64,000 nucleotides of DNA from Opitutia bacterium UBA4506 (GCA_002388665.1 DGMY01000040.1:11782-75781), one strand, 5' to 3'; shown: positions 52,896 through 60,377, counted from the first letter of the stretch. Notes: generated by a model from the letters alone, not told the origin. Numbers and translations are program-made.

Positions 52896-54023
52896 ATGTC
52901 GGAGAGGGATAATGCAACCAAAGGGGTCCTGAAGGGAATTCGGAAGTGCGAAAGGAAGGATCGCCGCAATCGTTTTGGTGTCGAGTGGAAAGACAATGGA
53001 CGCCGCCGATTCCGATTTTTCAAGGAGGAGAAAGAGCGAAATGCTTTTTTCGAGGCAAACTACAAGGCTCGTGAGGTAGAGAATTTTTCCCTTTCGGAAT
53101 GGTTGCGCTGGCAGGATATCAAACGAGAGGCGGAAGAAATCGGCATCGAGCCCGAGGCCGCGCTTGCCCTAGCGCGCCGACAGGGGGCCAAGGGCTTCGT
53201 GAAAGGAAAGACCCTCGGCGATGCTACAGCGAGTTATCTGGCGACCGCCGAGCGAAAGGGACGGTCTGAGGACTATCTTCGCCATCTCCGTAGCTTCTTT
53301 GATCGGTTAAATGCCTCTCTCGGAAAGGAAATGCCTCTACTCGAAGTTTCCCGCGAGCAGATGCAGAACTTTTTTGACGGGCTAGGGGTTGGTGCAATCA
53401 CCTACAAGAACTACCGCGCTTACTCGACGGCGCTCTTCAATCACTGCATCCAAGAGGAGTGGATGGATCGTTCTCCGGCAGCGAGGCTTGTCATCCCAGA
53501 GGTGAAAAAGGAGGAACCGGGAATCCTGACGCCCGATCAGACTTGTGACTTGCTTCAAGCTGCTCGGACCATTTCTGACGAGCTTGCTGCGCTTCTCGCG
53601 CTGCAGTTCTTTGCGGGGATACGAAATGCGAACGTCACTCGTTTCGAAGTGGGGGAGATTAACGCAAAGGCGAAGACCATAACGATTCCGGCAGCGAAGT
53701 TCAAAACGAAGAAACGGCACGTCATCGAAGACGCAGCGCCCGTTCTATGGAAATGGCTCGCATTGGCCGACATGGACGAGCTTTGTCGCTGGACCGCCCG
53801 GAATTTCAATTGGAGGAAGGGCCAGGCATTCAAATCTGCCGGAATCGAACCGCCGAAGAACGCGCTTCGGCATTCGTTCGCTTCCTACCGTTGCGCCCTG
53901 GACGGAAGCGCGGAAAAGGCTTCATACATCCTAGGGCACCAGAACCCCCGCGAAATTTGGCAAGCATACAAGGCGACCGCGAGCCGGGCCGACTCGAAAA
54001 GATTTTTCGCAATTTCTCCATAA
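52896..54023 (+). CDS. Tyrosine recombinase/integrase
   Basis: A 375-residue site-specific recombinase from the ATG at 52896 (the ORF extends upstream to 52824). The N-terminal arm-binding region is basic (GIRKCERKDRRNRFGVEWKD), the core-binding SAM-like region contains TASYLATAERKGRSEDYLRH, and the catalytic domain contains Arg in FAGIRNANVTRF, Lys in KTKKRHVIED, Arg in NALRHSFASY, His in LGHQNPREIW and the nucleophile Tyr 10 residues on (WQAY). The first box-II residue is Asn instead of His (NALR for HxLR). Located beside tRNA-Ser, it is the likely integrase of the element. Confidence 0.93.
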   Translation: MSERDNATKGVLKGIRKCERKDRRNRFGVEWKDNGRRRFRFFKEEKERNAFFEANYKAREVENFSLSEWLRWQDIKREAEEIGIEPEAALALARRQGAKGFVKGKTLGDATASYLATAERKGRSEDYLRHLRSFFDRLNASLGKEMPLLEVSREQMQNFFDGLGVGAITYKNYRAYSTALFNHCIQEEWMDRSPAARLVIPEVKKEEPGILTPDQTCDLLQAARTISDELAALLALQFFAGIRNANVTRFEVGEINAKAKTITIPAAKFKTKKRHVIEDAAPVLWKWLALADMDELCRWTARNFNWRKGQAFKSAGIEPPKNALRHSFASYRCALDGSAEKASYILGHQNPREIWQAYKATASRADSKRFFAISP

Positions 54024-54234
54024 ATTTCACAAAAAGTTTTCCGCCCAGCTCGAAGCTCTCTGATTATCAGGTGTTTGCGGATTTGAGGAGAGGGTCTTGA
54101 CGCTGTGCAAGTGCCGTAAATAAGGAGTGGTGCAAAAGCTGTCGCTACCATGTTGTGTCAGCATGGGTCATATCGGCCAGTTGAGAGGTCAAACGGCACC
54201 GAACAAGACCGAGCGATTTGGTATTATTGGAGGC

Positions 54235-54447
54235 ATGACACGGCACAGATATCAAAACAGTAATTGGGGGCTATTGATAGAGTCGACGCCGATACAATTG
54301 CCCCCCAAAATGACGTTGAAAGCTCTCGCGGCGATTTTGGGCTGCCACCCGGTGACGGTTAGGCGGCGCATGCAAAAATACAGCATCAATAAATGCGCGG
54401 ATGGACTCATTCGCGCAAAAGACGCGCGACGGTTGATCGAGGAGTGA
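54235..54447 (+). CDS. Small helix-turn-helix protein
   Basis: A basic 70-residue protein preceded by a GGAGG-like ribosome-binding stretch (TTGGAGGC). The C-terminal part (LKALAAILGCHPVTVRRRMQ, then KYSINKCADGLIRAKDARRL) reads as a helix-turn-helix or excisionase-like DNA-binding unit. Size and position between the integrase and relaxase suggest a directionality factor or a regulator of the element. I chose the ATG at 54235; a longer in-frame ORF to 54127 has no ribosome-binding site. No family match is claimed. Confidence 0.65.
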   Translation: MTRHRYQNSNWGLLIESTPIQLPPKMTLKALAAILGCHPVTVRRRMQKYSINKCADGLIRAKDARRLIEE

Positions 54448-54480
54448 ACCGATCATGGATTGGATATCTGCGATGAGGAA

Positions 54481-54593
54481 GTTTCAGAATCTGAAACGAT
54501 CTGCCCCGCTAGGGTCCCCGAAGGGCTTATGGAGGAATTTGGACACGATAGCACGGAGTGTATCGACCAAATTCCGTAGTAAGTTACGGAATT
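54481..54593 (+). other. Candidate origin of transfer (oriT) with inverted repeats
   Basis: The non-coding stretch just upstream of the relaxase holds an 8-bp palindrome (54481-54488 with 54490-54497), a 5-bp repeat CGATA/TATCG around a 10-nt loop (54546-54565) that contains AGTGT, and a perfect 9-bp inverted repeat (54570-54578 with 54585-54593). MobV relaxases of the pMV158 type nick at oriT upstream of their own gene within a similar IR/AGTGT context. This is a positional and structural inference; the exact nick site is unknown. Confidence 0.45.
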
Positions 54594-54633
54594 AAAATTC
54601 CTTGAGAAACAATCTCTACCTGGAAAAGGAAAA

Positions 54634-56355
54634 ATGGCTTACGCGATTTATCGGCAATTGAAGATTAAGTCTCTGTCGCATTTAGTGAGGGCGACTCGAC
54701 ACAACGAAAGGAAGCAGGAAGTCAGCAACGCTGATCCGAATTGCCGTCAGCAAAATGTGGTAGAAGCCTCAGATGATCCGATTGTTTCAGCATGGAAGGA
54801 GAAGGTTGGTGACCAGAAAATTCGCAAGAATGGGGTGCTAGCTGTCGAGCTGCTGTGCGGATTTTCTCCGGAAGCTCGAGATTGGATCTCTCCAGATCGA
54901 TGGCTCTCAAGTTGTAAAGAATTCGTGGCAGAGGAGTTCGGAGGATCAAGAAATATTATCCATTCAGCCCTCCATATGGATGAAAAAACTCCGCACTGTC
55001 ACTTTATTGTGGTCCCGTTACGTCCAGATAATCAAAGGCTATCGGCATCGTTTTTCTCCGATGGTTCGAGAAATCTGGCGACTCGACAGACACGATTTGC
55101 TCAGAAGGTCGGGGTCGAATTTAATCTATTACGAGGTGATGAAGGGAGCAGGGCAAAGCACATTCCACCATCCGAATATCGCGCACAAATGGATGCAGCT
55201 GCTGAGGAAGCGCCGGAAGTTGTTGCAAAGAGAATGCTCGAGTCGGCCGAAGATCACGCTCGGAAGGCAACAGCGCAAATGGAGATAGAGGCCCGTGCCC
55301 GTAAAGACGCCGAAATTCGAGCTGAGCAAGCTCAACTGCGTGCGAAGCGGGCCGAGGCCGAGGCTCGCAAGCAGGGGGATAGGCTCCGCGAAATGGACCT
55401 TTTTGTAGTAATGCAGGCCTGCGGATTTGAGGCGCAACGGGTGGAGGGGAAGGAGCACATTTTCGAGACCGAGCAAGGATTCGTTTCGATTAACCCCGAG
55501 AAACAAAAATACTCCTGCGATTGGTCACGAGGAGGGGGCGGGGCAATCGATCTGGCCAAGGAGGTTAGAGGGCTCACTTACGGCGAGGCAATACAATGGC
55601 TCGCCAGTTTGGACCCAGCTGCAGCAGCGTCGAGTGCAGCGGCCTATGCTGAGCGTTTTGCAAGAAAGGCGAAGCCGGTCGACGAGAATGCACGGACTCA
55701 ACATCAGATCGAGCCCGATGACGGTAAACTGGATCAGGTAAGAAACTATTTAATCAGCCGTCATATTGATCCCGATCTAGTCGATTCGGAAATCGAAAAG
55801 GGAAACCTATGGGCGAATCGTTTCGGCTCTTGTGTATTCATTCACCCGGATCCTGATCATCCCGAAGCGCTATTAGGTGCGGAAATTCGAGGAACTTTAT
55901 CAAATTTCAAGGCGTTCGCTGGCAGGAAAGGGTCCTACGTCGTCGCAGATCTTGGAAGCGACGAGATCGCGGTGGTCGAGTCGGCCATAGACGCTTTAAG
56001 CCTCCGCTCTCTCGGCTATAAGGGTGAGGTTCATAGTGCAGCTGGTTCATCAGTGCCCGCGAGAATCCTGGCCGAAGCAAGAGAGGGGAAACTCGTTCTT
56101 GCCTTCGACGACGATCAGGCGGGACGACGTGGTTGCGACCGGGCGAAAAAGGTCCGGCCGGACGCAAAGCACCTCAGGCCGCCATCTGGGAAAGATTGGA
56201 ATGGCTACTTATCTCTCATTCGTCGCGCCGCTAGTGGGGCGCGTCGAATCACCTCAAAAATGATAAAAACAGGAAAACGATATGCTCAATACATTGCTAA
56301 CACTCGGAAATGGCGCAAAGAAACACCTGCCGGCGAGTCAGTATCTCGGGGCTGA
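54634..56355 (+). CDS. MobV-type relaxase fused to a Toprim primase-like domain
   Basis: A 573-residue bifunctional protein. The N-terminus is a MobV/Mob_Pre relaxase: RATRHNER gives the catalytic His23 in the same context as the KHNER of MobM of pMV158, and HMDEKTPHCH (residues 114-123) provides the metal-binding His cluster. A coiled coil (about 190-265) follows. Next is a primase-like region with FVSINPEKQKYSCDWSRGGG, which resembles the zinc-finger region of DnaG but lacks the zinc cysteines except one. The Toprim part has IAVVESAIDALSLRSLG and LAFDDDQAGRRG. Such relaxase-primase fusions prime the transferred strand in the recipient. Confidence 0.9.
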   Translation: MAYAIYRQLKIKSLSHLVRATRHNERKQEVSNADPNCRQQNVVEASDDPIVSAWKEKVGDQKIRKNGVLAVELLCGFSPEARDWISPDRWLSSCKEFVAEEFGGSRNIIHSALHMDEKTPHCHFIVVPLRPDNQRLSASFFSDGSRNLATRQTRFAQKVGVEFNLLRGDEGSRAKHIPPSEYRAQMDAAAEEAPEVVAKRMLESAEDHARKATAQMEIEARARKDAEIRAEQAQLRAKRAEAEARKQGDRLREMDLFVVMQACGFEAQRVEGKEHIFETEQGFVSINPEKQKYSCDWSRGGGGAIDLAKEVRGLTYGEAIQWLASLDPAAAASSAAAYAERFARKAKPVDENARTQHQIEPDDGKLDQVRNYLISRHIDPDLVDSEIEKGNLWANRFGSCVFIHPDPDHPEALLGAEIRGTLSNFKAFAGRKGSYVVADLGSDEIAVVESAIDALSLRSLGYKGEVHSAAGSSVPARILAEAREGKLVLAFDDDQAGRRGCDRAKKVRPDAKHLRPPSGKDWNGYLSLIRRAASGARRITSKMIKTGKRYAQYIANTRKWRKETPAGESVSRG

Positions 56356-56521
56356 ATTCTCTGCGAAAGTGGACGACGAAGGTTGGGTGGAAACTACTCT
56401 CTACTACGCAGAGGGTGCCGTCGCTGTGTTGACGAATCCGGAAGAAGTCGAGAAGCACGCGGTCAGCGGGGATTGGCTCCGTCTGGTTGGAGAATTCTGT
56501 CCTACAGAGTCAGGTGGCTGA
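56282..56521 (+). CDS. Small unknown protein overlapping the relaxase end
   Basis: A 79-residue ORF in a different frame, overlapping the relaxase 3' end by 74 bp. It has a good ribosome-binding stretch (ACAGGAAAACG) before the ATG. The product, MLNTLLTLGNGAKKHLPASQ onward, is acidic and globular with no helix or signal. Its downstream neighbour starts 4 bp after its stop. I do not recognise a family; the ribosome-binding site and the overlap support a real gene of the element. Confidence 0.55.
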   Translation: MLNTLLTLGNGAKKHLPASQYLGAEFSAKVDDEGWVETTLYYAEGAVAVLTNPEEVEKHAVSGDWLRLVGEFCPTESGG

Positions 56522-56524
56522 CGG

Positions 56525-56908
56525 ATGACACCGGAGACAGAGGCTAAGAAACCTGTCGGAACATTCGGCCCACAGGTCGTTGTCCTTTTCGGTGGGTTGA
56601 CACTCTTCTCGGCCGATCTTCTACCGAAGCTAACAAGCTTGATTTTCGGTAAGCCTTGCGCGGAGGCGTTTGGGTTCTGGCATTGGCCGGGTTCCGAACT
56701 CCGGAGGCGTGAGGATGGCGCGGGGCCGTTGCGTGACGTATCGGCAGATGACGGTTCCCCCGCGGTGCGGCCGGTCGAGTCCGTTTGCCGATTTAGAATT
56801 TTGCAGTTTTTAGGAATACGTTCTCAGGGTTTTGGCAGTGCCTCGAAGTCGAAGATAGGGGTTCTGGGAATCGCGAAATGCGGGAAACAGGGTTTTGACA
56901 GAGTGTAA
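56525..56908 (+). CDS. Uncertain small ORF with an N-terminal hydrophobic helix
   Basis: The 127-residue ORF starts 4 bp after the previous stop. The first 45 residues, with a hydrophobic segment (VVVLFGGLTLFSADLL), could be a real small membrane protein. The rest (FGFWHWPGSELRRREDGAGP onward) looks like translated non-coding DNA, with high Arg/Gly and poor codon use. A frameshifted gene or a gene that ends earlier are alternatives. Treat this as low-confidence coding. Confidence 0.3.
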   Translation: MTPETEAKKPVGTFGPQVVVLFGGLTLFSADLLPKLTSLIFGKPCAEAFGFWHWPGSELRRREDGAGPLRDVSADDGSPAVRPVESVCRFRILQFLGIRSQGFGSASKSKIGVLGIAKCGKQGFDRV

Positions 56909-56937
56909 AACCATCTCGAAAGGTCGGAAGGATAGAA

Positions 56938-57222
56938 ATGGATAAGGATGAGCTTAAACGCTTGGAGGGGCAGATTCACGAGGAGCTCTGGAGGGGGAGG
57001 GGCATAACGACAGCCAGAATCCTACGGAGACACAAAGCGATGACTGTCGAGTCGGCGATAGAAGCAGCGGAACGAACGCTTTTTCTCGAATGGCGTCGCG
57101 TTGTCGGACCGAAAGGTGGTCGGCCCTCTATCGTATTCTTCCAGCGTCGTCCCGGTGAAGTGTTGGTGGAGGAAGAATTAATTCCACGGTTGTTGGAACG
57201 TCTCAGAAATCTAGAAAAGTAA
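56938..57222 (+). CDS. Small unknown protein of the element
   Basis: A 94-residue basic protein (MDKDELKRLEGQIHEELWRG, then RRHKAMTVESAIEAAERTLFLEWRRV). The helical charged pattern and the C-terminal EELIPRLLERLRNLEK suggest a helical DNA- or protein-binding factor. A GGAAGGATAGAA stretch just upstream offers a ribosome-binding site. It converges on the HAD phosphatase gene, and its end overlaps a short coupled ORF on the opposite strand. No family is recognised. Confidence 0.6.
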   Translation: MDKDELKRLEGQIHEELWRGRGITTARILRRHKAMTVESAIEAAERTLFLEWRRVVGPKGGRPSIVFFQRRPGEVLVEEELIPRLLERLRNLEK

Positions 57223-57304
57223 AGATTTGTCTGAGGGCGATGTTTTGGGGCGCCCCCGTTCGAAGAATCATTTCGACGAGATCCAGGATGTCGGCGAGAG
57301 ACAT
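57203..57304 (-). CDS. Very small ORF coupled to the HAD phosphatase gene
   Basis: A 33-residue ORF (MSLADILDLVEMILRTGAPQ then NIALRQIFTFLDF) whose ATG shares one base with the HAD stop codon (TGATG). It is helical and slightly amphipathic. Its 3' end overlaps the preceding plus-strand gene. It could be a coupled small protein or an accidental ORF, and no family is known. Confidence 0.3.
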   Translation of the reverse strand: MSLADILDLVEMILRTGAPQNIALRQIFTFLDF

Positions 57305-57735
57305 CACCCCAATGCGACTTGGAAGCAAGTAATTCCCTTGCTCCGCCAGTAATCGACCATCGAGCCTTTGTCCTCGAACACTAGGTCTGGGACGATGCCG
57401 AGTCGCTCCAGGAGTTTCGGCTTGACGATTGTGTCCGTCCGGAAGTCTCCGTCCGGACGCATCAGGAGATGGCTGTAGCCTTCGATTCCGTGTTTCCGGA
57501 GCCAATTCTCGGTCTGTGGCCGCACCGATTCCCTGCGGCCGGTGAGCAATATCATCTCGGGACCGGCTCCGGACGCATAGAGGGCCTGGTACGTCCGAAT
57601 CACCGGGAGATGCGGCAGATCCTCTCCGCAGCGGGAGAAAAATTCATCCCAGTTCTTTTTTTTGGCTTCCAGCAACTTCGCGCGCTCCCCCACTAGGGAG
57701 AGCGTACCGTCTATGTCCCATACGACAGTTTTCAT
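57304..57735 (-). CDS. HAD-superfamily phosphatase, polynucleotide 3'-phosphatase-like
   Basis: A 143-residue HAD phosphatase. The catalytic motif WDIDGTLS (Asp in motif I) is at the N-terminus. ILLTGRRESVRPQTENWL forms motif II with a Thr-Gly-Arg triad, IVKPKLLERLG carries the Lys, and FEDKGSMVDYW supplies the final acidic motif. The TGR-ES-RP order resembles the phosphatase half of T4 polynucleotide kinase, which removes 3'-phosphates from nucleic acids. An in-frame ATG at 57771 gives a leader that does not match. Encoded opposite to the surrounding genes, it may repair DNA or RNA ends within the element. Confidence 0.75.
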   Translation of the reverse strand: MKTVVWDIDGTLSLVGERAKLLEAKKKNWDEFFSRCGEDLPHLPVIRTYQALYASGAGPEMILLTGRRESVRPQTENWLRKHGIEGYSHLLMRPDGDFRTDTIVKPKLLERLGIVPDLVFEDKGSMVDYWRSKGITCFQVALG

Positions 57736-57836
57736 CCAATTGCAGAGGCCATAAAAAGATGTGATCGTCAATGCAAATACTGAACATATGTATATTTTTC
57801 ATTTGCCCGAGGTGCCCTCCCTGCCAGAATACCCTC

Positions 57837-58247
57837 ATGGAAAGTGGCGAAACAGTGAAGGTCTGCCTGGCGGCAGTGTTTTGGGATCTTCTCCGGTCGG
57901 ACGACTACTTTGACAAGATCCGGGACACCGACGAGATCGAGGAATTCTGCGACAGCGTATTCCGGAACGGGGTTGGCCTTTCGGGGGATGAGCAGGAACT
58001 CTACTATCGCGAACGCTTGGAAGCATACGTGAAGGAGTTCGCCGAGAAGAAGGGACTCAAGGTCTATACGGAAGAGGATGATCGGCTAAGGCTTGATGAA
58101 GCGGATTTTTCAGAGAGCGAACTCGTGTTGCTTCGTGAAGCGCGGAAGACAATGACGGATGAGGAAATTGCAGAGATGCTTGAAATGGGCCGTCTCGGAA
58201 AGTTGGAGTACATGCGCAGGCGAGGCAGGCTGAAGAAGTTTAACTAG
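57837..58247 (+). CDS. Acidic helical protein of unknown function
   Basis: A 136-residue acidic, largely helical protein (MESGETVKVCLAAVFWDLLR, then TDEIEEFCDSVFRNGVGLSG) that ends in a basic tail (KLEYMRRRGRLKKFN). The segment MTDEEIAEMLEMGRLGKLEY looks like a helix-turn-helix-like end. The ATG at 57837 avoids a non-homologous leader from 57771. It is divergent from the HAD gene and lies upstream of the broken metallophosphoesterase copy. No family is recognised. Confidence 0.6.
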   Translation: MESGETVKVCLAAVFWDLLRSDDYFDKIRDTDEIEEFCDSVFRNGVGLSGDEQELYYRERLEAYVKEFAEKKGLKVYTEEDDRLRLDEADFSESELVLLREARKTMTDEEIAEMLEMGRLGKLEYMRRRGRLKKFN

Positions 58248-58264
58248 ATTATTGCGAGTCTTAC

Positions 58265-58342
58265 ATGAAGGAACTCACCGCAGGGAAGAGCCTGGCCATC
58301 CCAGATGTCCACCAGGACATCGAGTGGGACTTGCCAACGTAA
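58265..58342 (+). pseudogene. Truncated 5' fragment of a metallophosphoesterase gene
   Basis: A 25-codon ORF, MKELTAGKSLAIPDVHQDIE then WDLPT, whose first 22 residues match the N-terminus of the intact metallophosphoesterase gene at 59507 (MTELTAEKCLVIPDVHQDIE then W), including the DVHQD metal motif. At the nucleotide level about 64 positions align with a handful of mismatches, after which the sequences diverge abruptly. It is therefore a decayed copy or a recombination remnant, not a functional gene. Confidence 0.8.
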
Positions 58343-58346
58343 GCGG

Positions 58347-58364
58347 CCTATGTTTTAACATAGG
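58347..58364 (+). promoter_or_regulatory. Palindromic operator of the nucleotidyltransferase cassette
   Basis: A perfect 8-bp inverted repeat (CCTATGTT and AACATAGG around TT) ends 3 bp before the ATG at 58368 of the first gene of the cassette. Palindromes that overlap the start region of an antitoxin gene are typical autoregulatory operators. Binding is inferred, not shown. Confidence 0.55.
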
Positions 58365-58367
58365 GGT

Positions 58368-58643
58368 ATGGATGGAGTTCCCCAAGAATTAAGCGCGTAC
58401 CTGAGCCGGATCGGGCGCAAGGGCGGTCAGCGCAGCCGCCGTACTTTGACTCCTGACGAGGCAAGGAGGATGGTGCGTGTTCGCGAAGCGCGGAAGCTCT
58501 ACGCGAAATACCATACCCGCTGCTTCTGGAACGCTCCCGGTGATTTCAAACCTGGGTTGGCAGATATTGATTGGGTAGCCGAGAGACTGCGTAAGCACGG
58601 TGGCCGCGAAGGATGGGAGGCTGCTTCGAGATTATGCCACTAA
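58368..58643 (+). CDS. Putative antitoxin-like partner of the nucleotidyltransferase
   Basis: A 91-residue basic protein with IGRKGGQRSRRTLTPDEARR near residue 15, then KLYAKYHTRCFWNAPGDFKP. The KGG-R-R pattern followed by a helix and a Trp-rich end is a layout I associate with small partners encoded next to AbiEii-like nucleotidyltransferases. Its 3' end overlaps the next gene by 10 bp, so the two are co-translated, and a palindromic operator precedes it. I infer an antitoxin or regulator role; the sequence itself does not prove it. Confidence 0.6.
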   Translation: MDGVPQELSAYLSRIGRKGGQRSRRTLTPDEARRMVRVREARKLYAKYHTRCFWNAPGDFKPGLADIDWVAERLRKHGGREGWEAASRLCH

Positions 58644-59488
58644 CTCCATTCCAGAAACGGGTGTTGGCGTTGCTGACCAAGAACAGGTCCGAGGAGAGCC
58701 ATCTTGCCGGAGCAACGGGGCTTGGACTCTCACCGGAATCGAGTCGATTTAGCTACGACTTGGATTACTTCCACGACACCGAGGAGGCTGTTGCCGAAGC
58801 ATTTGCTCTTGATCGGGCCGCACTCGAAGCCTCTGACATGGACGTAGAAGGGTTGGTGACGCAGCCGGGATTTATCAGAGCTTTGGTTTCGGACTCCGAG
58901 AATGAACTTCGTGTGGAATGGGCGCATGACAGCGCGTGGCGGTTCATGCCTCCGGTTGAGATGGAAGGAGTCGGCTTTGTTTTGCATCCGGTTGATCTGG
59001 CGGTGAACAAGGTGCTGGCCCTTGCGGGCCGGGACGAACCCCGCGACCTGATCGACACGCTGTTCGTGCATGAACACATCCTTCCCCTCGGAGCTTTGGT
59101 TTGGGCCGCATCGGGGAAAGATCCGGGGATGAACCCGGCAATGCTGATCGAATTGCTGCAACGCAAGGGGAAGCTCAGGGAGGAGGACTTGCGCTACCTG
59201 GAGATCGAAACGGTTCTGGATCTAGCGGAACTGAGATCGGCATGGAGGGATGCTCTTGCCGAGGCGAAATCCTTCGTGAATTCCAGGCCATCGGATGAAG
59301 CGGGTCGCCTTTACGTCGATCCGGCCAGCGGCCGCTTCATCGCCCCTGAGAAGGATCAGGAAGTCGAATTGCACGAAGCGACACGGGGAGGGGTGTTGCC
59401 ATTCGTGGAGGGACTCGGGTGCGATCGTCCGGACGAAATGACCTCCCGGTTCTTTGCTCTTAAAGGTCCGGGTTCGCAAAAAATCTAA
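58634..59488 (+). CDS. AbiEii/AbiGii-like nucleotidyltransferase (toxin-type)
   Basis: A 284-residue nucleotidyltransferase. The catalytic fold motif HLAGATGLGLSPESSRFSYD then LDYFHD contains the GG/S-type loop and the two-acid DLDYF strand. VEWAHDS and the later HPVDLAVNKVLALAGRDEP then RDLIDTLFVHEHI match the AbiEii/MenA-type domain found in abortive infection toxins and type IV toxin-antitoxin systems. The ATG at 58634 overlaps the upstream partner gene by 10 bp. The C-terminus is followed by a palindromic hairpin that contains the stop. It would transfer nucleotides to a tRNA or protein target; the target is unknown. Confidence 0.8.
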   Translation: MPLTPFQKRVLALLTKNRSEESHLAGATGLGLSPESSRFSYDLDYFHDTEEAVAEAFALDRAALEASDMDVEGLVTQPGFIRALVSDSENELRVEWAHDSAWRFMPPVEMEGVGFVLHPVDLAVNKVLALAGRDEPRDLIDTLFVHEHILPLGALVWAASGKDPGMNPAMLIELLQRKGKLREEDLRYLEIETVLDLAELRSAWRDALAEAKSFVNSRPSDEAGRLYVDPASGRFIAPEKDQEVELHEATRGGVLPFVEGLGCDRPDEMTSRFFALKGPGSQKI

Positions 59489-59500
59489 GTTAGATTTTTT
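59478..59500 (+). terminator. Palindromic hairpin with A and T runs at the end of the nucleotidyltransferase gene
   Basis: A perfect 10-bp inverted repeat (59478-59487 and 59491-59500, 3-nt loop AGT) spans the stop codon at 59486-59488 and ends in a T run. It can act as a bidirectional terminator of the cassette. It lies 6 bp upstream of the metallophosphoesterase ATG, so it would also separate the two transcripts. Confidence 0.6.
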
Positions 59501-59506
59501 ACGCCC

Positions 59507-60265
59507 ATGACCGAACTCACCGCAGAGAAGTGCCTCGTCATCCCAGACGTCCACCAGGACATCGAGTGGGTCGAGCGGATCTTCGACCGGGAGATCGGTT
59601 GGGATCGTTGCGTCTTTCTCGGGGATTACTTCGATCCGAAGGGAAAGCCGGTCGGGGAGTTGGCGGGAGTTCGGGCTACCGCCCGGTATATCCGGGAGCT
59701 AACCGGGCGTCACGGCGATCAGATCACTCTCCTGTGGGGAAACCACGACATCCCCTATTGGGAAATGAAGAAGCGAATGCGGACGGGAAACCTGGATGAA
59801 TTTTTCTACGGGGGCGGGGTTGCGAGTCGAAACAAAAGCCGGGTCCACAACATCTTCAAGGAATGGGACGATGAATTCGTCGGCCGCTTGCGGCTCTTCA
59901 CCGTCGTCAACGGCCGTCTCCTTTCCCACGCCGGACTCGCCCGGTCCTTCTGGCCGGAAGCCGATTCGATCGACGAGTCCCTCGGTCTCCTGGAACGGCA
60001 ATCGAAAGAGGCTCTCCTGGCCGTCCACCGGCAACCTCATCCCCTGCTTGCTCCCGGCCAGTCACGAGGCGGATCTCAGGAATTTGGCGGGTTGACCTGG
60101 CAATGCTGGATCGGGGATTTCTGCGATACGTTGCCCCTTCCTCAGATCGTCGGCCACACGGCATCCTCGGGGGTCCGGCAAAAGGGAAAGAGCTTTTGCA
60201 TCGACGGGACGCAGACCTGCTATGCGGTGATCAAGGGAGAGCGGATCCGATTTGAATGCGCCTGA
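59507..60265 (+). CDS. Calcineurin-like metallophosphoesterase
   Basis: A 252-residue metallophosphatase with all the dimetal motifs: VIPDVHQD near residue 11-18, FLGDYFDPKG near 43, LLWGNHDIPYWE near 84, LLSHAGLARSF near 140 and VGHTASSG near 222. It fits calcineurin-like phosphoesterases of the PP1/ApaH group. It lacks a signal peptide and probably acts in the cytoplasm on nucleotides, RNA caps or proteins. Its 5' end is repeated as a fragment at 58265, on the other side of the nucleotidyltransferase cassette. With the HAD phosphatase it gives the element two phosphoesterases. Confidence 0.88.
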   Translation: MTELTAEKCLVIPDVHQDIEWVERIFDREIGWDRCVFLGDYFDPKGKPVGELAGVRATARYIRELTGRHGDQITLLWGNHDIPYWEMKKRMRTGNLDEFFYGGGVASRNKSRVHNIFKEWDDEFVGRLRLFTVVNGRLLSHAGLARSFWPEADSIDESLGLLERQSKEALLAVHRQPHPLLAPGQSRGGSQEFGGLTWQCWIGDFCDTLPLPQIVGHTASSGVRQKGKSFCIDGTQTCYAVIKGERIRFECA

Positions 60266-60334
60266 AAACGCTGCCATCGAGGTTCGTTCCATTTCCACGA
60301 CCGGTCCGGAATAGCATCGTAGAGAGGAGGGTCA

Positions 60335-60371
60335 GAAACGGTAGAGAACTAAGAGAGTTTTTTACCGTTTC
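60335..60371. other. 9-bp inverted repeat downstream of the metallophosphoesterase
   Basis: GAAACGGTA at 60335-60343 is the exact complement of TACCGTTTC at 60363-60371, with a 19-nt loop. It lies 70 bp after the metallophosphoesterase stop codon and directly before the leftward terminator at 60378. It could end the rightward transcript, but there is no obvious T run on the plus strand after it. Confidence 0.4.
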
Positions 60372-60377
60372 GGATCG

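Noticed and set aside
52878..52897. Direct repeat TTGCAACCAT / CTGCAACCAT before the integrase start as att core
   Set aside because: Only 10 bp, and the second copy overlaps the start codon. The tRNA-Ser 3' end is a more plausible attachment core.
56700..56937. Promoter TTGACA near 56896 for the 94-codon gene
   Set aside because: A TTGACA is present, but I see no convincing -10 box at 16-18 bp, so I do not list it as a promoter.
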